From: Halonatronomonas sp051745085
GTDB taxonomy: Bacteria > Bacillota > Halanaerobiia > Halanaerobiales > Halarsenatibacteraceae
Assembly: GCA_051745085.1 (NCBI GenBank)
Contig: JBNJDR010000004.1
Span: 1 to 64,000 of the forward strand
Direction of reading: 5' to 3'
Length of the DNA stretch: 64,000 nucleotides
Shown here: one piece after another, positions 1 to 7,457 of the stretch
How the letters are laid out: every line of letters begins with the position of its first letter
How positions within the stretch are numbered: position 1 is the first letter of the stretch
Translations under genes and position numbers: made by a program
The notes under the pieces: generated by a model
Databases searched by the model: none
Seen by the model: only the letters and a program-made list of their open reading frames with translations
What the model was told of the DNA's origin: nothing

Positions 1-14
1 CTTCCAGATCGATC

Positions 15-1094
15 TTAAAAATCCTGCAGAGTAAAATCATCATCAATTATTTCAAAAATATCTGTTAAACCTGAACTTACATAAACATCTTGATCATTAG
101 TGACAAATACGATCTCTACCTCTTCAAGTGATTCAATTAATTCCATCCCTGCTTCTAATCCCATGACAAATATACCGGTTGAAAGGGCGTCGGCTTCAAC
201 TGGATCCTGAGAAACTATTGTTGTGCTGGCTATTCCATTATCTACATTTTTCCCGGTAAAGGGACTGATTATATGATGATAAGTTTTACCATCTTCTTCA
301 AAATATCTTTCATAATCACCTGAAGTAGTTATAGCAAGTTTATCAGAAAAATAATTAGATTCCGCAGTTATTACTCCCATTAAGGCTCCTCTATCTGAAC
401 TGGGATTTTGCACTCCAATTTTCCAGGGGGACTGATCTGGTTTAGTCCCAATCAAAACGATATTACCACCTAAATTTACAAAAGCAGTTTCAACCCCATT
501 ATCCTGCAGAGACTCCGCAGCCAGTTCAGCAGCGTAACCCTTAGCAATAGCACCCAAATCGATCATCATTCCTGATTTATTAAAGAAAACAGTTTTATTT
601 GAATGATCAATATTTAATTCTTTATGATTAACCAGGGGAAGAATCTCTTCAATTTCATCATTGGTAGGTACTGAAGGCCCGTCATCACTCCCCCAGCCCC
701 AGAGCTTAATTAAAGAACCAATAGTAGGATCAAAAGCTCCCTCGGTAATTTCAGCATGTTCAAGAGCCTGTACTAATACTTCATAAGTATGTGTCCCTAA
801 TTGAGCAGGTTCTTCATCTGCAGTTTCATTAATCTGAGCTATTTCACTTTCCTCATTATAAATATTGAATAATTCATCGATCTCTTTTACTTCATCAAAG
901 GCAGCATCCACCGCTTCTTTTTTATCAGAATCATAAATCCGAATAGTATTAATCGTATCTAGAATCATTTCAGTATCTTGATATTCTTCCAGATCTTCCA
1001 CTGCTTTATTTTCATCCTGCTGGAGAAAAAAACCAACACCTACAATTACTAAAATTATTCCTACCGAAACTATAGTCATCACTTTACTGTTCAT
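15..1094 (-). CDS. apbE: FAD:protein FMN transferase (ApbE family)
   Basis: ApbE enzymes attach FMN covalently to Thr or Ser of partner proteins (for example NQR and RNF subunits) outside the cytoplasm, using FAD. The 359-residue protein starts with an uncleaved-looking membrane anchor (residues about 5-24) and has no lipobox Cys. Family motifs seen are DLGAIAKGYA near residue 178, a TSGDYERYF stretch, HHIISPFTGK, and the metal-site region ADALST. The usual DP in the HIIDP motif reads SP here, a mild deviation. The start has a strong AGAGGAGG site upstream. It lies 17 bp after the methyltransferase gene, in the same direction, so is probably the last gene of an engB-methyltransferase-apbE unit. 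No flavinylation target is encoded in this window. The family call is firm; the partner is unknown. Confidence 0.93.
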   Translation of the reverse strand: MNSKVMTIVSVGIILVIVGVGFFLQQDENKAVEDLEEYQDTEMILDTINTIRIYDSDKKEAVDAAFDEVKEIDELFNIYNEESEIAQINETADEEPAQLGTHTYEVLVQALEHAEITEGAFDPTIGSLIKLWGWGSDDGPSVPTNDEIEEILPLVNHKELNIDHSNKTVFFNKSGMMIDLGAIAKGYAAELAAESLQDNGVETAFVNLGGNIVLIGTKPDQSPWKIGVQNPSSDRGALMGVITAESNYFSDKLAITTSGDYERYFEEDGKTYHHIISPFTGKNVDNGIASTTIVSQDPVEADALSTGIFVMGLEAGMELIESLEEVEIVFVTNDQDVYVSSGLTDIFEIIDDDFTLQDF

Positions 1095-1111
1095 TTACAC
1101 CGGTCCTCCTC

Positions 1112-1936
1112 TTACTTGTAAAACTTGTATAAAAAAAGTTTTAATCTATTAAAGATTCTTTTCAAAAAAATACTCTTATTAGTCTTTATCAAGGATGCTA
1201 CAAAGTAAACCCTGTCGTCATCGTAACTACATCTAGAAAAAGAAGTAGACCGATAACAGTACACAGAAGTATATCCTGCTGCCAACAAAGCCCGCTTAAC
1301 TTCTTCCGGATGATATCCCTTTTCAGTATGAATCTCCTCATATTTATCGCCCTCACCATCGAACTGGATTGATAACCTGGCCTGCCAGATTCCTTCTTCT
1401 GGATATACAATATCCTGCCAATAACATACAAAATCATCTTCAAAAAACTTTGTCGTTCCAGGTTCGATAGAAATTAATCTCTCTCTTGTGTTTAAATCAA
1501 AAATAAAACAGCCATGGGGTTGGAGCACCTTTTTAACCTGGATGAACACTTCTTTAAGTTCATTAGTATCTAAAACATAATTTAAACTATCAAATATCGA
1601 GTAAACTAGATCATAACTTTTATGCTCAGGAATATTCAAAAAATCCCTATGATAAAATTCAGGTTCCAGTTCAAAACCATTTAATTTATTTCGGGCAATT
1701 TTTAACATTTCTTCAGATGCATCGAGACCATCTACTGGTATTTCATCTTTTATGAAGTGGACCATCATGTTCCCTGTACCGCAGGCCAACTCCAAAACTG
1801 AGCCCGGGGTTTTAAAATTATGATAATCCAATAATAAATGGATGTAACTATACCAGAGACGGTAAGGAATCGGAGACATGACTTTATCATATATCCGGGC
1901 AAATGATTCCTTATAACTCTGAGTTTGAGCTGACAT
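1112..1936 (-). CDS. Class I SAM-dependent methyltransferase
   Basis: A 274-residue protein with a Rossmann methyltransferase core. Motif I reads LELACGTGN (about residues 47-55), an acidic residue follows at the end of strand 2 (VDGLDAS), and post-motif I features follow to about residue 160. The N-terminus (YDKVMSPIPYRLWYSYI) resembles methyltransferase_25/DUF-type small-molecule methyltransferases often found beside ribosome-silencing or engB-type genes. The substrate cannot be read from sequence. The C-terminal 20 residues are basic and hydrophobic. The start has GAGGTG seven bases upstream. It lies 27 bp after engB and 17 bp before apbE, so the three are probably co-transcribed. Confidence 0.8.
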   Translation of the reverse strand: MSAQTQSYKESFARIYDKVMSPIPYRLWYSYIHLLLDYHNFKTPGSVLELACGTGNMMVHFIKDEIPVDGLDASEEMLKIARNKLNGFELEPEFYHRDFLNIPEHKSYDLVYSIFDSLNYVLDTNELKEVFIQVKKVLQPHGCFIFDLNTRERLISIEPGTTKFFEDDFVCYWQDIVYPEEGIWQARLSIQFDGEGDKYEEIHTEKGYHPEEVKRALLAAGYTSVYCYRSTSFSRCSYDDDRVYFVASLIKTNKSIFLKRIFNRLKLFLYKFYK

Positions 1937-1963
1937 AGAATTTCACCTCAATCAAAATCTAAA

Positions 1964-2539
1964 TTAGATAACATCTTCAATAAAGTTTTTAATAATACTC
2001 TTCCCTTTTTTATCTTTTATTGAAGTAAAAATAAGTTTATCTTGAGAAATATCCAAAAGATCTGGAAGTCTCTTTTTCTGGGCTTCAAAATCTTTTCTCT
2101 TAAGTTTATCTGTTTTAGTAGCTGCTATAATATAGGCTATATTGCTAGCTTTCAGCCAGTTAATCATCATCATATCTTCATCGCTGGGATCATGCCTGGC
2201 ATCTATTATTTGGACCACTGCCTTTAAATTGGATCGATAATTTAAGTAATGATCTATCAACTCATTCCAATTAGCTTTTACCTGCTTGGGCACTTTAGCA
2301 TAACCATACCCAGGCAAATCAACCAGGCAGTATCTATCATCAATATTAAAAAAGTTTATCGACCTGGTCCTCCCTGGAGTTGAACTTGTTCTTGCAACCT
2401 TCTTTCTTCCTAACACCAGGTTTATCAGGGTAGATTTCCCCACATTCGAACGTCCTGAAAAAGCTATCTCTGGAAACTGATGGCGCGGATATTCACCTGG
2501 TTCAAAAACACTTGTTATAAATTCTACTTTTGCTGCCAT
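1964..2539 (-). CDS. engB: Ribosome biogenesis GTP-binding protein EngB/YsxC
   Basis: EngB is a small GTPase needed for late assembly of the large ribosomal subunit. All G motifs are visible in the 191 residues: G1 GRSNVGKST (residues about 29-37), a G2 region with TSSTPGRT, G3 DLPGYGYAKV and G4 TKTDKL. Length matches the family. The ribosome binding site is AGGGGGTG. A terminator-like hairpin sits between this gene and the upstream clpX, leaving almost no room for a separate promoter, so expression may depend on readthrough. Confidence 0.97.
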   Translation of the reverse strand: MAAKVEFITSVFEPGEYPRHQFPEIAFSGRSNVGKSTLINLVLGRKKVARTSSTPGRTRSINFFNIDDRYCLVDLPGYGYAKVPKQVKANWNELIDHYLNYRSNLKAVVQIIDARHDPSDEDMMMINWLKASNIAYIIAATKTDKLKRKDFEAQKKRLPDLLDISQDKLIFTSIKDKKGKSIIKNFIEDVI

Positions 2540-2555
2540 TTAAAAACACCCCCTA

Positions 2556-2603
2556 ATTTAAAAAGAGATAATACTACTCAGGTCTCCCCTTTGGTATTAT
2601 CTC
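2556..2603 (-). terminator. Rho-independent terminator after clpX
   Basis: Inverted repeat GAGATAATAC (2565-2574) and GTATTATCTC (2594-2603) with a 19-base loop, followed on the minus strand by a TTTTTAAATT tract. It follows clpX by about 20 bases and ends just before engB. Confidence 0.7.
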
Positions 2604-2623
2604 CTGATAGATAAATTTAACTA

Positions 2624-3880
2624 CTAGGCACTTTCTTCCCTATTATCCTCATGCCGAATCAATTTAGGAAGAACACCATCTTCTACAACTTCTTTATTTA
2701 TAATACATTTTATAACATTCTCTTCTGAGGGTAAGTCATACATTATATCTAATATTGCTGACTCAACTTCAGACCTTAGACCTCTAGCTCCAGTATTTCG
2801 GGACAGAGCTTTATTAGATATTGCTTTTAACGCTTCTTCAGTAAATTCAAGTTCAATATCATCCATGGCAAAGAACTTTTTATACTGTCTTACTAAAGCA
2901 TTTCTTGGCTCTGTAAGAATTCTTACCAGATCCTCTTCTTCCAGTTGATCTAAGGTTACTAAAATAGGCATTCTCCCAATAAACTCTGGAATTAAGCCGT
3001 AATGTAACAGGTCCTGAGGTAGTATCTCTTTCAAAGTTTCCCCAAGATTTTCTTTCTCTGCTTTCTGTTTAATATCGGCTCCGAAACCTAGATTTTTATT
3101 TGATACTCTATTCTCGATCATCTTGTCCAGGCCGTCAAAAGCGCCACCTGCAATAAATAGTATATTTGAAGTATCAATTTGAATAAACTCCTGATGAGGA
3201 TGCTTGCGCCCTCCTTGAGGAGGTACTGAAGCTACAGTGCCTTCTAATATTTTAAGCAGAGCCTGCTGAACGCCTTCGCCAGAAACATCCCTGGTTATGG
3301 AAGGATTCTCTGATTTGCGGGCAATCTTATCTATCTCATCTACATAGATAATACCCTTCTCTGCTTTTTCTATATCATAATCAGCAGCTTGAATAAGTTT
3401 TAGCAGAATATTTTCTACGTCTTCACCAACGTAACCAGCCTCTGTTAAGGAAGTAGCATCTGTAATAGCAAAAGGTACATCTAATATCCTGGCCAAAGTT
3501 TGAGCCAATAGAGTCTTACCACAGCCGGTCGGACCTATTAACATGATGTTACTCTTTTGCAGTTCAACATCATCAATCTTCATGTCAGAGTTTACTCTTT
3601 TATAATGATTATAAACCGCTACTGCCAGAGACTTTTTTGCTCTATTTTGACCTATTACATACTCATCTAATATCTCTTTAATTTCCTTTGGTTTTGGAAC
3701 TGTCTCAAAAGTAAAGCTTTGTTCCTGTCCTAATTCCTCTTCAATAATATCATTGCACAGGTCGATACATTCATCACAGATATATACTCCGGGACCTGCC
3801 ACCAGTTTTTTTACCTGTTCCTGCGATTTACCACAGAATGAACATTTTAGTTGTCCTTTTTCATCACCAAATTTAAACAT
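2624..3880 (-). CDS. clpX: ClpX, ATP-dependent unfoldase of ClpXP
   Basis: ClpX is the AAA+ hexamer that selects, unfolds and feeds substrates to ClpP. The 418-residue protein has the N-terminal zinc-binding domain (Cys at 13, 16 and a CDEC pair near 35-38), Walker A GPTGCGKT at 116-123, Walker B IIYVDEID at 177-184, and a ClpP-contact loop region with IGF replaced by a LGF-like stretch (NLGFGAD). Sensor 2 (GARGLRS) is near residue 380. The start follows GAGGTG. It is 21 bp after clpP in the tig-clpP-clpX order common in Firmicutes and proteobacteria. Confidence 0.98.
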   Translation of the reverse strand: MFKFGDEKGQLKCSFCGKSQEQVKKLVAGPGVYICDECIDLCNDIIEEELGQEQSFTFETVPKPKEIKEILDEYVIGQNRAKKSLAVAVYNHYKRVNSDMKIDDVELQKSNIMLIGPTGCGKTLLAQTLARILDVPFAITDATSLTEAGYVGEDVENILLKLIQAADYDIEKAEKGIIYVDEIDKIARKSENPSITRDVSGEGVQQALLKILEGTVASVPPQGGRKHPHQEFIQIDTSNILFIAGGAFDGLDKMIENRVSNKNLGFGADIKQKAEKENLGETLKEILPQDLLHYGLIPEFIGRMPILVTLDQLEEEDLVRILTEPRNALVRQYKKFFAMDDIELEFTEEALKAISNKALSRNTGARGLRSEVESAILDIMYDLPSEENVIKCIINKEVVEDGVLPKLIRHEDNREESA

Positions 3881-3901
3881 TAAATCACCTCACTGGAGAA
3901 A

Positions 3902-4507
3902 TTAATTATTATCTTTCTCCTGTAATTCATTTCTCGATATAACCTCATCAATAATACCATAGTCTTTCGCATCTTCAGAAGACATAAAGTAATCTTTCTC
4001 TATATCTTTATCAATTTTTTCTGCAGACTTGCCTGTGTGTTTACTCAAAATGTCATTTAATATCTTGCGCATATTCAATAACTCGTTGATCTGAACCTCG
4101 GCATCACTTGCTTTGCCTCGAGCGCCTCCCATAGGTTGATGGATCATAATCCGACTATAAGGAAGGGAATACCTTTTATTTTCTGCACCAGCAGCCAGTA
4201 ACAAGGCACCTGCACTTGCTGCCTGCCCCATACAAATTGTAACAACATCCGGCTTAATATACTGCATTGTATCATATATAGCTAGTGCTGCTGTAACGCT
4301 ACCACCAGGGCTGTTAATATAAAGATAAATATCTTTATCCGGATCTTCTGCTTCTAAAAACAGTAATTGAGCGATGATTACATTAGCCATATTATCCTCA
4401 ACTGTTGAACCAAGAAAAACGATTCTGTCTTTTAGCAGGCGAGAATAAATATCATATGATCTTTCGCCGCGGTTTGTCTGTTCAACTACCATAGGTATCA
4501 AACTCAT
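3902..4507 (-). CDS. clpP: ATP-dependent Clp protease proteolytic subunit
   Basis: ClpP is the barrel-shaped serine peptidase of ClpXP. With the start chosen here the protein is 201 residues, beginning MSLIPMVVEQ as in orthologs; a longer frame with 11 more residues exists but the ideal AGGAGG site lies directly before the inner ATG at 4507. The catalytic triad is visible: Ser98 in GQAASAGA, His123 in MIHQPMGG and the Asp of EKDYFM. It sits between tig and clpX, same strand. Confidence 0.98.
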   Translation of the reverse strand: MSLIPMVVEQTNRGERSYDIYSRLLKDRIVFLGSTVEDNMANVIIAQLLFLEAEDPDKDIYLYINSPGGSVTAALAIYDTMQYIKPDVVTICMGQAASAGALLLAAGAENKRYSLPYSRIMIHQPMGGARGKASDAEVQINELLNMRKILNDILSKHTGKSAEKIDKDIEKDYFMSSEDAKDYGIIDEVISRNELQEKDNN

Positions 4508-4555
4508 ATATTCTAAACCTCCTGAACTCTTATTATTCAAGCTACTAATATCATT

Positions 4556-5839
4556 TTAATTGTTTTCTAACAAGAAATCAATAGTTTTTTCCATACGAAG
4601 ACCATCTTTTAAGGTATCTAACTGCCCCTGCATCTGCATAAAGGCTTTTATCTGTTCAAAATCCTGCTCATGTGCTTCGGCAATTTCTTTTATTTTTTCA
4701 TCTACTTCTTCATCAGTTATTTCAATGTTTTCTTGATCAGCAATTGCCTCCAGGACCAGATTGTTTTTTGCTCTTTTTGCAGCCTGTTCTTTATTATCTT
4801 CTCGCCACTCATCTTGAGAACTACCCATATATTTAAAATAGTCTTCTAAATCAATCCCCTGTGATTGTAAATTTTGAGCCATTTGCTGCATCATCATATC
4901 TAATTCTTGTTCTACTAAAGTTTCTGGTACTTCTACTTCTGCTTCTTCTGAAACTTTCTCAACAACTTCATTTTCCAGTTTTCTTTGAACATCCGATTCT
5001 TTTTGCTCAGTTAATCTATCTCTAATATCTTGTTTATATTTTTCAATCTCATCAAACTCACTCACATCTTTTGCAAACTCATCGTCGATCTCCGGCAATT
5101 CTTTAACCTTAATTTCTTTAATTGTAACTTTAAAGATCGCATCCTTACCGGCTAAATCTTCAGCCTGATATTCTTCAGGAAAGGTAACTTCAATATCATA
5201 AGGTTCATCGCTTACTTTTTTGCCGATAAGTTGGTCCTCAAAACCCGGGATAAATTGACCTGAGCCAATTTCTAAAGTGAATTCTTCGGCCGACCCGCCG
5301 GGAAAAGGTTCTCCATCTACAAATCCTTCAAAATCAATAACAACCTGATCGCCCTCCTGTACAGTATCTCGATCTACCGAAACAAGTTGAGCCTGTTGTT
5401 CTTGTTGTTTTCTTAATACCGACATTATATCCTCTTCATTAACTTCTACTTCTTCTCTTTCCAGATCAAAACCCGAATACTCTCCCAGGTCTACTTCAGG
5501 TTTAACTTCAACTATAGCTGTGAACTTAGCAGGTTCATCTTCGGCGATATAAAAGTCTTCGATGTCCGGTTGAGAAATCGGCTCTATATCCGCTTTTTCA
5601 ACAGCTTTAGTATAATTAGCAGGTATAATTATATCAAGAGCATCTTTATGCAAAACCTCTTTGCCGTATTTTGCTTCCAAAACTTTCCTGGGTACTTTCC
5701 CCTTTCTAAAGCCGGGTAAAGATACTTCCTTTCTCACTTCTCTATATGCCTTTTCTAAAGCTTCATTAGTCTCATCTATGTCTACAGTAACCTCTAACTT
5801 TATTTTGTTTCCTTCTAACTTTTCAATTTCAAATTCCAT
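4556..5839 (-). CDS. tig: Trigger factor, ribosome-associated chaperone and prolyl isomerase
   Basis: Trigger factor binds ribosomal protein L23 at the exit tunnel and shields nascent chains. From the ATG at 5839 it has 427 residues: the ribosome-binding N-domain with the signature GFRKGKVPR near residue 43, an FKBP-type PPIase domain at about 150-235 (GDQVVIDFEGFVDGE, then GSGQFIPGFE), and a C-terminal helical chaperone domain. The frame is open 63 bases further upstream, but AAAGGGG precedes the inner ATG and the family start is MEFEIEK-like. The protein is strongly acidic, fitting a salt-adapted proteome. First gene of tig-clpP-clpX. Confidence 0.97.
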   Translation of the reverse strand: MEFEIEKLEGNKIKLEVTVDIDETNEALEKAYREVRKEVSLPGFRKGKVPRKVLEAKYGKEVLHKDALDIIIPANYTKAVEKADIEPISQPDIEDFYIAEDEPAKFTAIVEVKPEVDLGEYSGFDLEREEVEVNEEDIMSVLRKQQEQQAQLVSVDRDTVQEGDQVVIDFEGFVDGEPFPGGSAEEFTLEIGSGQFIPGFEDQLIGKKVSDEPYDIEVTFPEEYQAEDLAGKDAIFKVTIKEIKVKELPEIDDEFAKDVSEFDEIEKYKQDIRDRLTEQKESDVQRKLENEVVEKVSEEAEVEVPETLVEQELDMMMQQMAQNLQSQGIDLEDYFKYMGSSQDEWREDNKEQAAKRAKNNLVLEAIADQENIEITDEEVDEKIKEIAEAHEQDFEQIKAFMQMQGQLDTLKDGLRMEKTIDFLLENN

Positions 5840-5919
5840 AATCAGATGATCCCCTTTCCTTTCTGTTTTCATTTTCTCTTTTATCCTGAAAAATATTAAC
5901 AAATCTATATTTTAATAAT

Positions 5920-5949
5920 CCCCGTATCGGCAGCATGCCAAAACGGGGG
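5920..5949 (-). terminator. Hairpin after tRNA-Leu (possible terminator)
   Basis: CCCCGT (5920-5925) pairs with ACGGGG (5944-5949), with an inner GGCA/TGCC stem. On the minus strand it follows the tRNA and precedes tig. The downstream tract (ATTATTAAAATA) is A/T-rich but not a clean T-run, so it may be a weak terminator or a processing stem. Confidence 0.5.
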
Positions 5950-5972
5950 TCTAATAATCACAAAAATAAAAT

Positions 5973-6057
5973 GGTGCGGAAGGGGGGACTCGAACCCCCA
6001 CAGGCTATGCCCACTAGATCCTAAATCTAGCGCGTCTGCCAATTCCGCCACTTCCGC
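5973..6057 (-). tRNA. tRNA-Leu (anticodon TAG)
   Basis: The minus strand folds as a class II tRNA: acceptor GCGGAAG pairing with CTTCCGC, discriminator A and encoded CCA (5973-5975). The anticodon stem CTAGA/TCTAG encloses the loop TTTAGGA, giving anticodon TAG. There is a long variable arm and a GGGGGTTCGAGTCCCCC T arm. A near-perfect promoter lies just upstream. Confidence 0.97.
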
Positions 6058-6096
6058 CTAAAAATCAACTCGCTTTTAGAACTGAAAACCATAATA

Positions 6097-6125
6097 ATAT
6101 TAGCACACTAACCACTTAATGTCAA
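6097..6125 (-). promoter_or_regulatory. Consensus sigma-A promoter for tRNA-Leu
   Basis: Minus strand TTGACA (6125-6120), 17-base spacer, TAATAT (6102-6097). It points at the tRNA 40 bases downstream and may also serve tig-clpP-clpX by readthrough of the weak hairpin. Confidence 0.9.
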
Positions 6126-6428
6126 GGATCGCCTTCAATAAATATTTGGGTTGACTGGCCGTATTATATATATTATACTTGCTAACATAAAGGAAAATAT
6201 TAGGGAAGGCTCAAGGAAGGCTGAGAGGAAAATCATGGCCAGATCCGTCATCCCGCTCAATTTATACTAAAATATCCGGGGCCTAGTATTTATTGGAAAC
6301 TTTGGTTATAAATTTGGCTGCTTTATTCCTGGACTGCTCATAGCTGAGTTAGTTTTATTTGCTCTCTTTAACCGCCCCTGATCAAACAATAATTATAGAT
6401 TGAAAACCATTTTTTAAGGAGCAGAAAA
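6126..6428 (+). other. Noncoding stretch with a plus-strand promoter and structured leader or small RNA
   Basis: This 300-base gap before the Nudix gene has no long reading frame. It starts with a strong plus-strand promoter (6151-6179). The predicted transcript from about 6186 contains a small hairpin ATACTA/TAGTAT (about 6264-6289) and another, ACT-CTCA/TGAG-AGT (6333-6353), followed by TTTTATTT. An 11-codon frame with a decent ribosome site starts at 6235. It could be an independent RNA of about 175 nt or the 5' leader of the Nudix mRNA. I could not match it to a known RNA family. Confidence 0.5.
6151..6179 (+). promoter_or_regulatory. Near-consensus sigma-A promoter
   Basis: TTGACT (6151-6156), 17-base spacer, TATACT (6174-6179), with an A/T-rich spacer end. 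It faces away from the tRNA promoter and lies about 250 bases before the Nudix start codon. Confidence 0.85.
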
Positions 6429-7091
6429 ATGTATAAAAATGATATCTTTAAGGAAATAGCCGAATTATTAAATTCCCGCCAGGAAAAGCCTATCAATGTT
6501 TGGGATAATTATGCAGTCTTTTTACCTCTTGTCTATGATGAAAATGATAATTTGGCCTTGCTTTATGAAGTAAGGGCAAGAAATCTTTCCACTCAACCTG
6601 GGGAAATTTCTTTTCCAGGAGGGAGAGTTGAAAAAGGTGAAGTCCCAGCTCAAGCAGCCATAAGAGAAACCTGCGAAGAACTGGGAATTAAACTTAACCA
6701 AATAAGTCCATTAGGTAAGTTAGACTATTTAATCACCCCTTATAATTTTGCAATCTATCCTTATGTGGGGTATCTAAAAAGCACTTCTGCTGCCAATATT
6801 AATGAAAGGGAAGATTTGGATGAAATAGAAAAGGTATTCACGGTGCCGATAGATTACTTCTTAAATAATGCACCAGAAAGTTATGAAGTTGATGTGATAA
6901 CTAAGCCAACTGAAAATACTGAGTTCCCCTTTCACTTGATTCAGGAAGGTCAGAACTACCAATGGAGAGAAGGTAAATATTCAATCTTGTTTTATCGATA
7001 TGAAGATAAAATAATATGGGGCTTTACCGCCCTGTTTACAGCAAATTTAATCGAACTTGCTGGAGATATATTTCATGCTCTAAAAAAATAA
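6429..7091 (+). CDS. Nudix hydrolase, CoA pyrophosphatase-like (NudL/YeaB type)
   Basis: A 220-residue Nudix protein. The Nudix box runs from GGRVEKGE (residues 64-71) to RETCEELG (79-86), carrying the metal-binding glutamates. The stretch before it, LLYEVRARNLSTQPGEISFPGG, has the LL-x-R-x(8)-PGxxxFPGG layout of the CoA-pyrophosphatase subfamily, which splits CoA into phosphopantetheine and 3',5'-ADP. The start follows AAGGAG. Its 3' end overlaps the oppositely oriented ndk-like gene by about 12 bases. Subfamily is likely; activity on CoA is inferred. Confidence 0.85.
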   Translation: MYKNDIFKEIAELLNSRQEKPINVWDNYAVFLPLVYDENDNLALLYEVRARNLSTQPGEISFPGGRVEKGEVPAQAAIRETCEELGIKLNQISPLGKLDYLITPYNFAIYPYVGYLKSTSAANINEREDLDEIEKVFTVPIDYFLNNAPESYEVDVITKPTENTEFPFHLIQEGQNYQWREGKYSILFYRYEDKIIWGFTALFTANLIELAGDIFHALKK

Positions 7092-7457
7092 AGCTAGTTC
7101 TCTCTCAGAATTTTCTTTAGAATCTGAAGCATGAACTAAATTATCAGGCACCATTGTACAGGATAAATCCCCTCTTATGGTACCGGCATCTGCTTCTAGT
7201 GGGTTTGTACTCCCAATTATTTTTCTCATCTTTTTAATAGTTCCTTCTGGACCTGATAATTTTAAAGCTATTATCGGAACCGAAGCCATATGCTTTATTA
7301 AACTCGAAAAAAAATCTTTACTTTCATGTTTACGGTACAATTCAGACATGATCCGACTGCTGTACTGCTTCATCTTTAATTCTTCTATGCTCAAATCCAC
7401 TTCTTCGATTCTTCTAATTATTTTTCCTACCAACTTCCTAAGCAAAATACCACTCAT
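7080..7457 (-). CDS. ndk: Nucleoside diphosphate kinase-like, N-terminally truncated
   Basis: Ndk transfers the gamma-phosphate between NTPs and NDPs through a phospho-histidine. From LVGKIIRRIE (residues 9-18) to the C-terminal ELALFF the 125 residues align with Ndk throughout: the substrate-site Arg78, Thr84 and Arg95 and the active NLVHASDS (Asn106, His109) are present. What is missing is the first beta strand and the IKPD motif, whose Lys binds the phosphates; the first eight residues are coded in an alternative frame of the 3' end of the sucrose-phosphate synthase gene. In-frame stops lie directly upstream of this ATG, and no good ribosome site is close. This looks like a 5' deletion, so the product may be inactive or regulatory. 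A pseudogene is equally possible. Confidence 0.8.
   Translation of the reverse strand: MSGILLRKLVGKIIRRIEEVDLSIEELKMKQYSSRIMSELYRKHESKDFFSSLIKHMASVPIIALKLSGPEGTIKKMRKIIGSTNPLEADAGTIRGDLSCTMVPDNLVHASDSKENSERELALFF

Noticed and set aside
6186..6260. Short resemblance of GAGAGGAAAATCATGGCC to the RNase P GAGGAAAGTCC block
   Set aside because: The other conserved RNase P blocks are missing and the space is only about 240 bases, too short for the roughly 350-400 nt RNA.
6235..6270. 11-codon frame with a ribosome site inside the noncoding stretch
   Set aside because: Very short, no conservation evidence; it could be a leader peptide but is equally likely to be chance.
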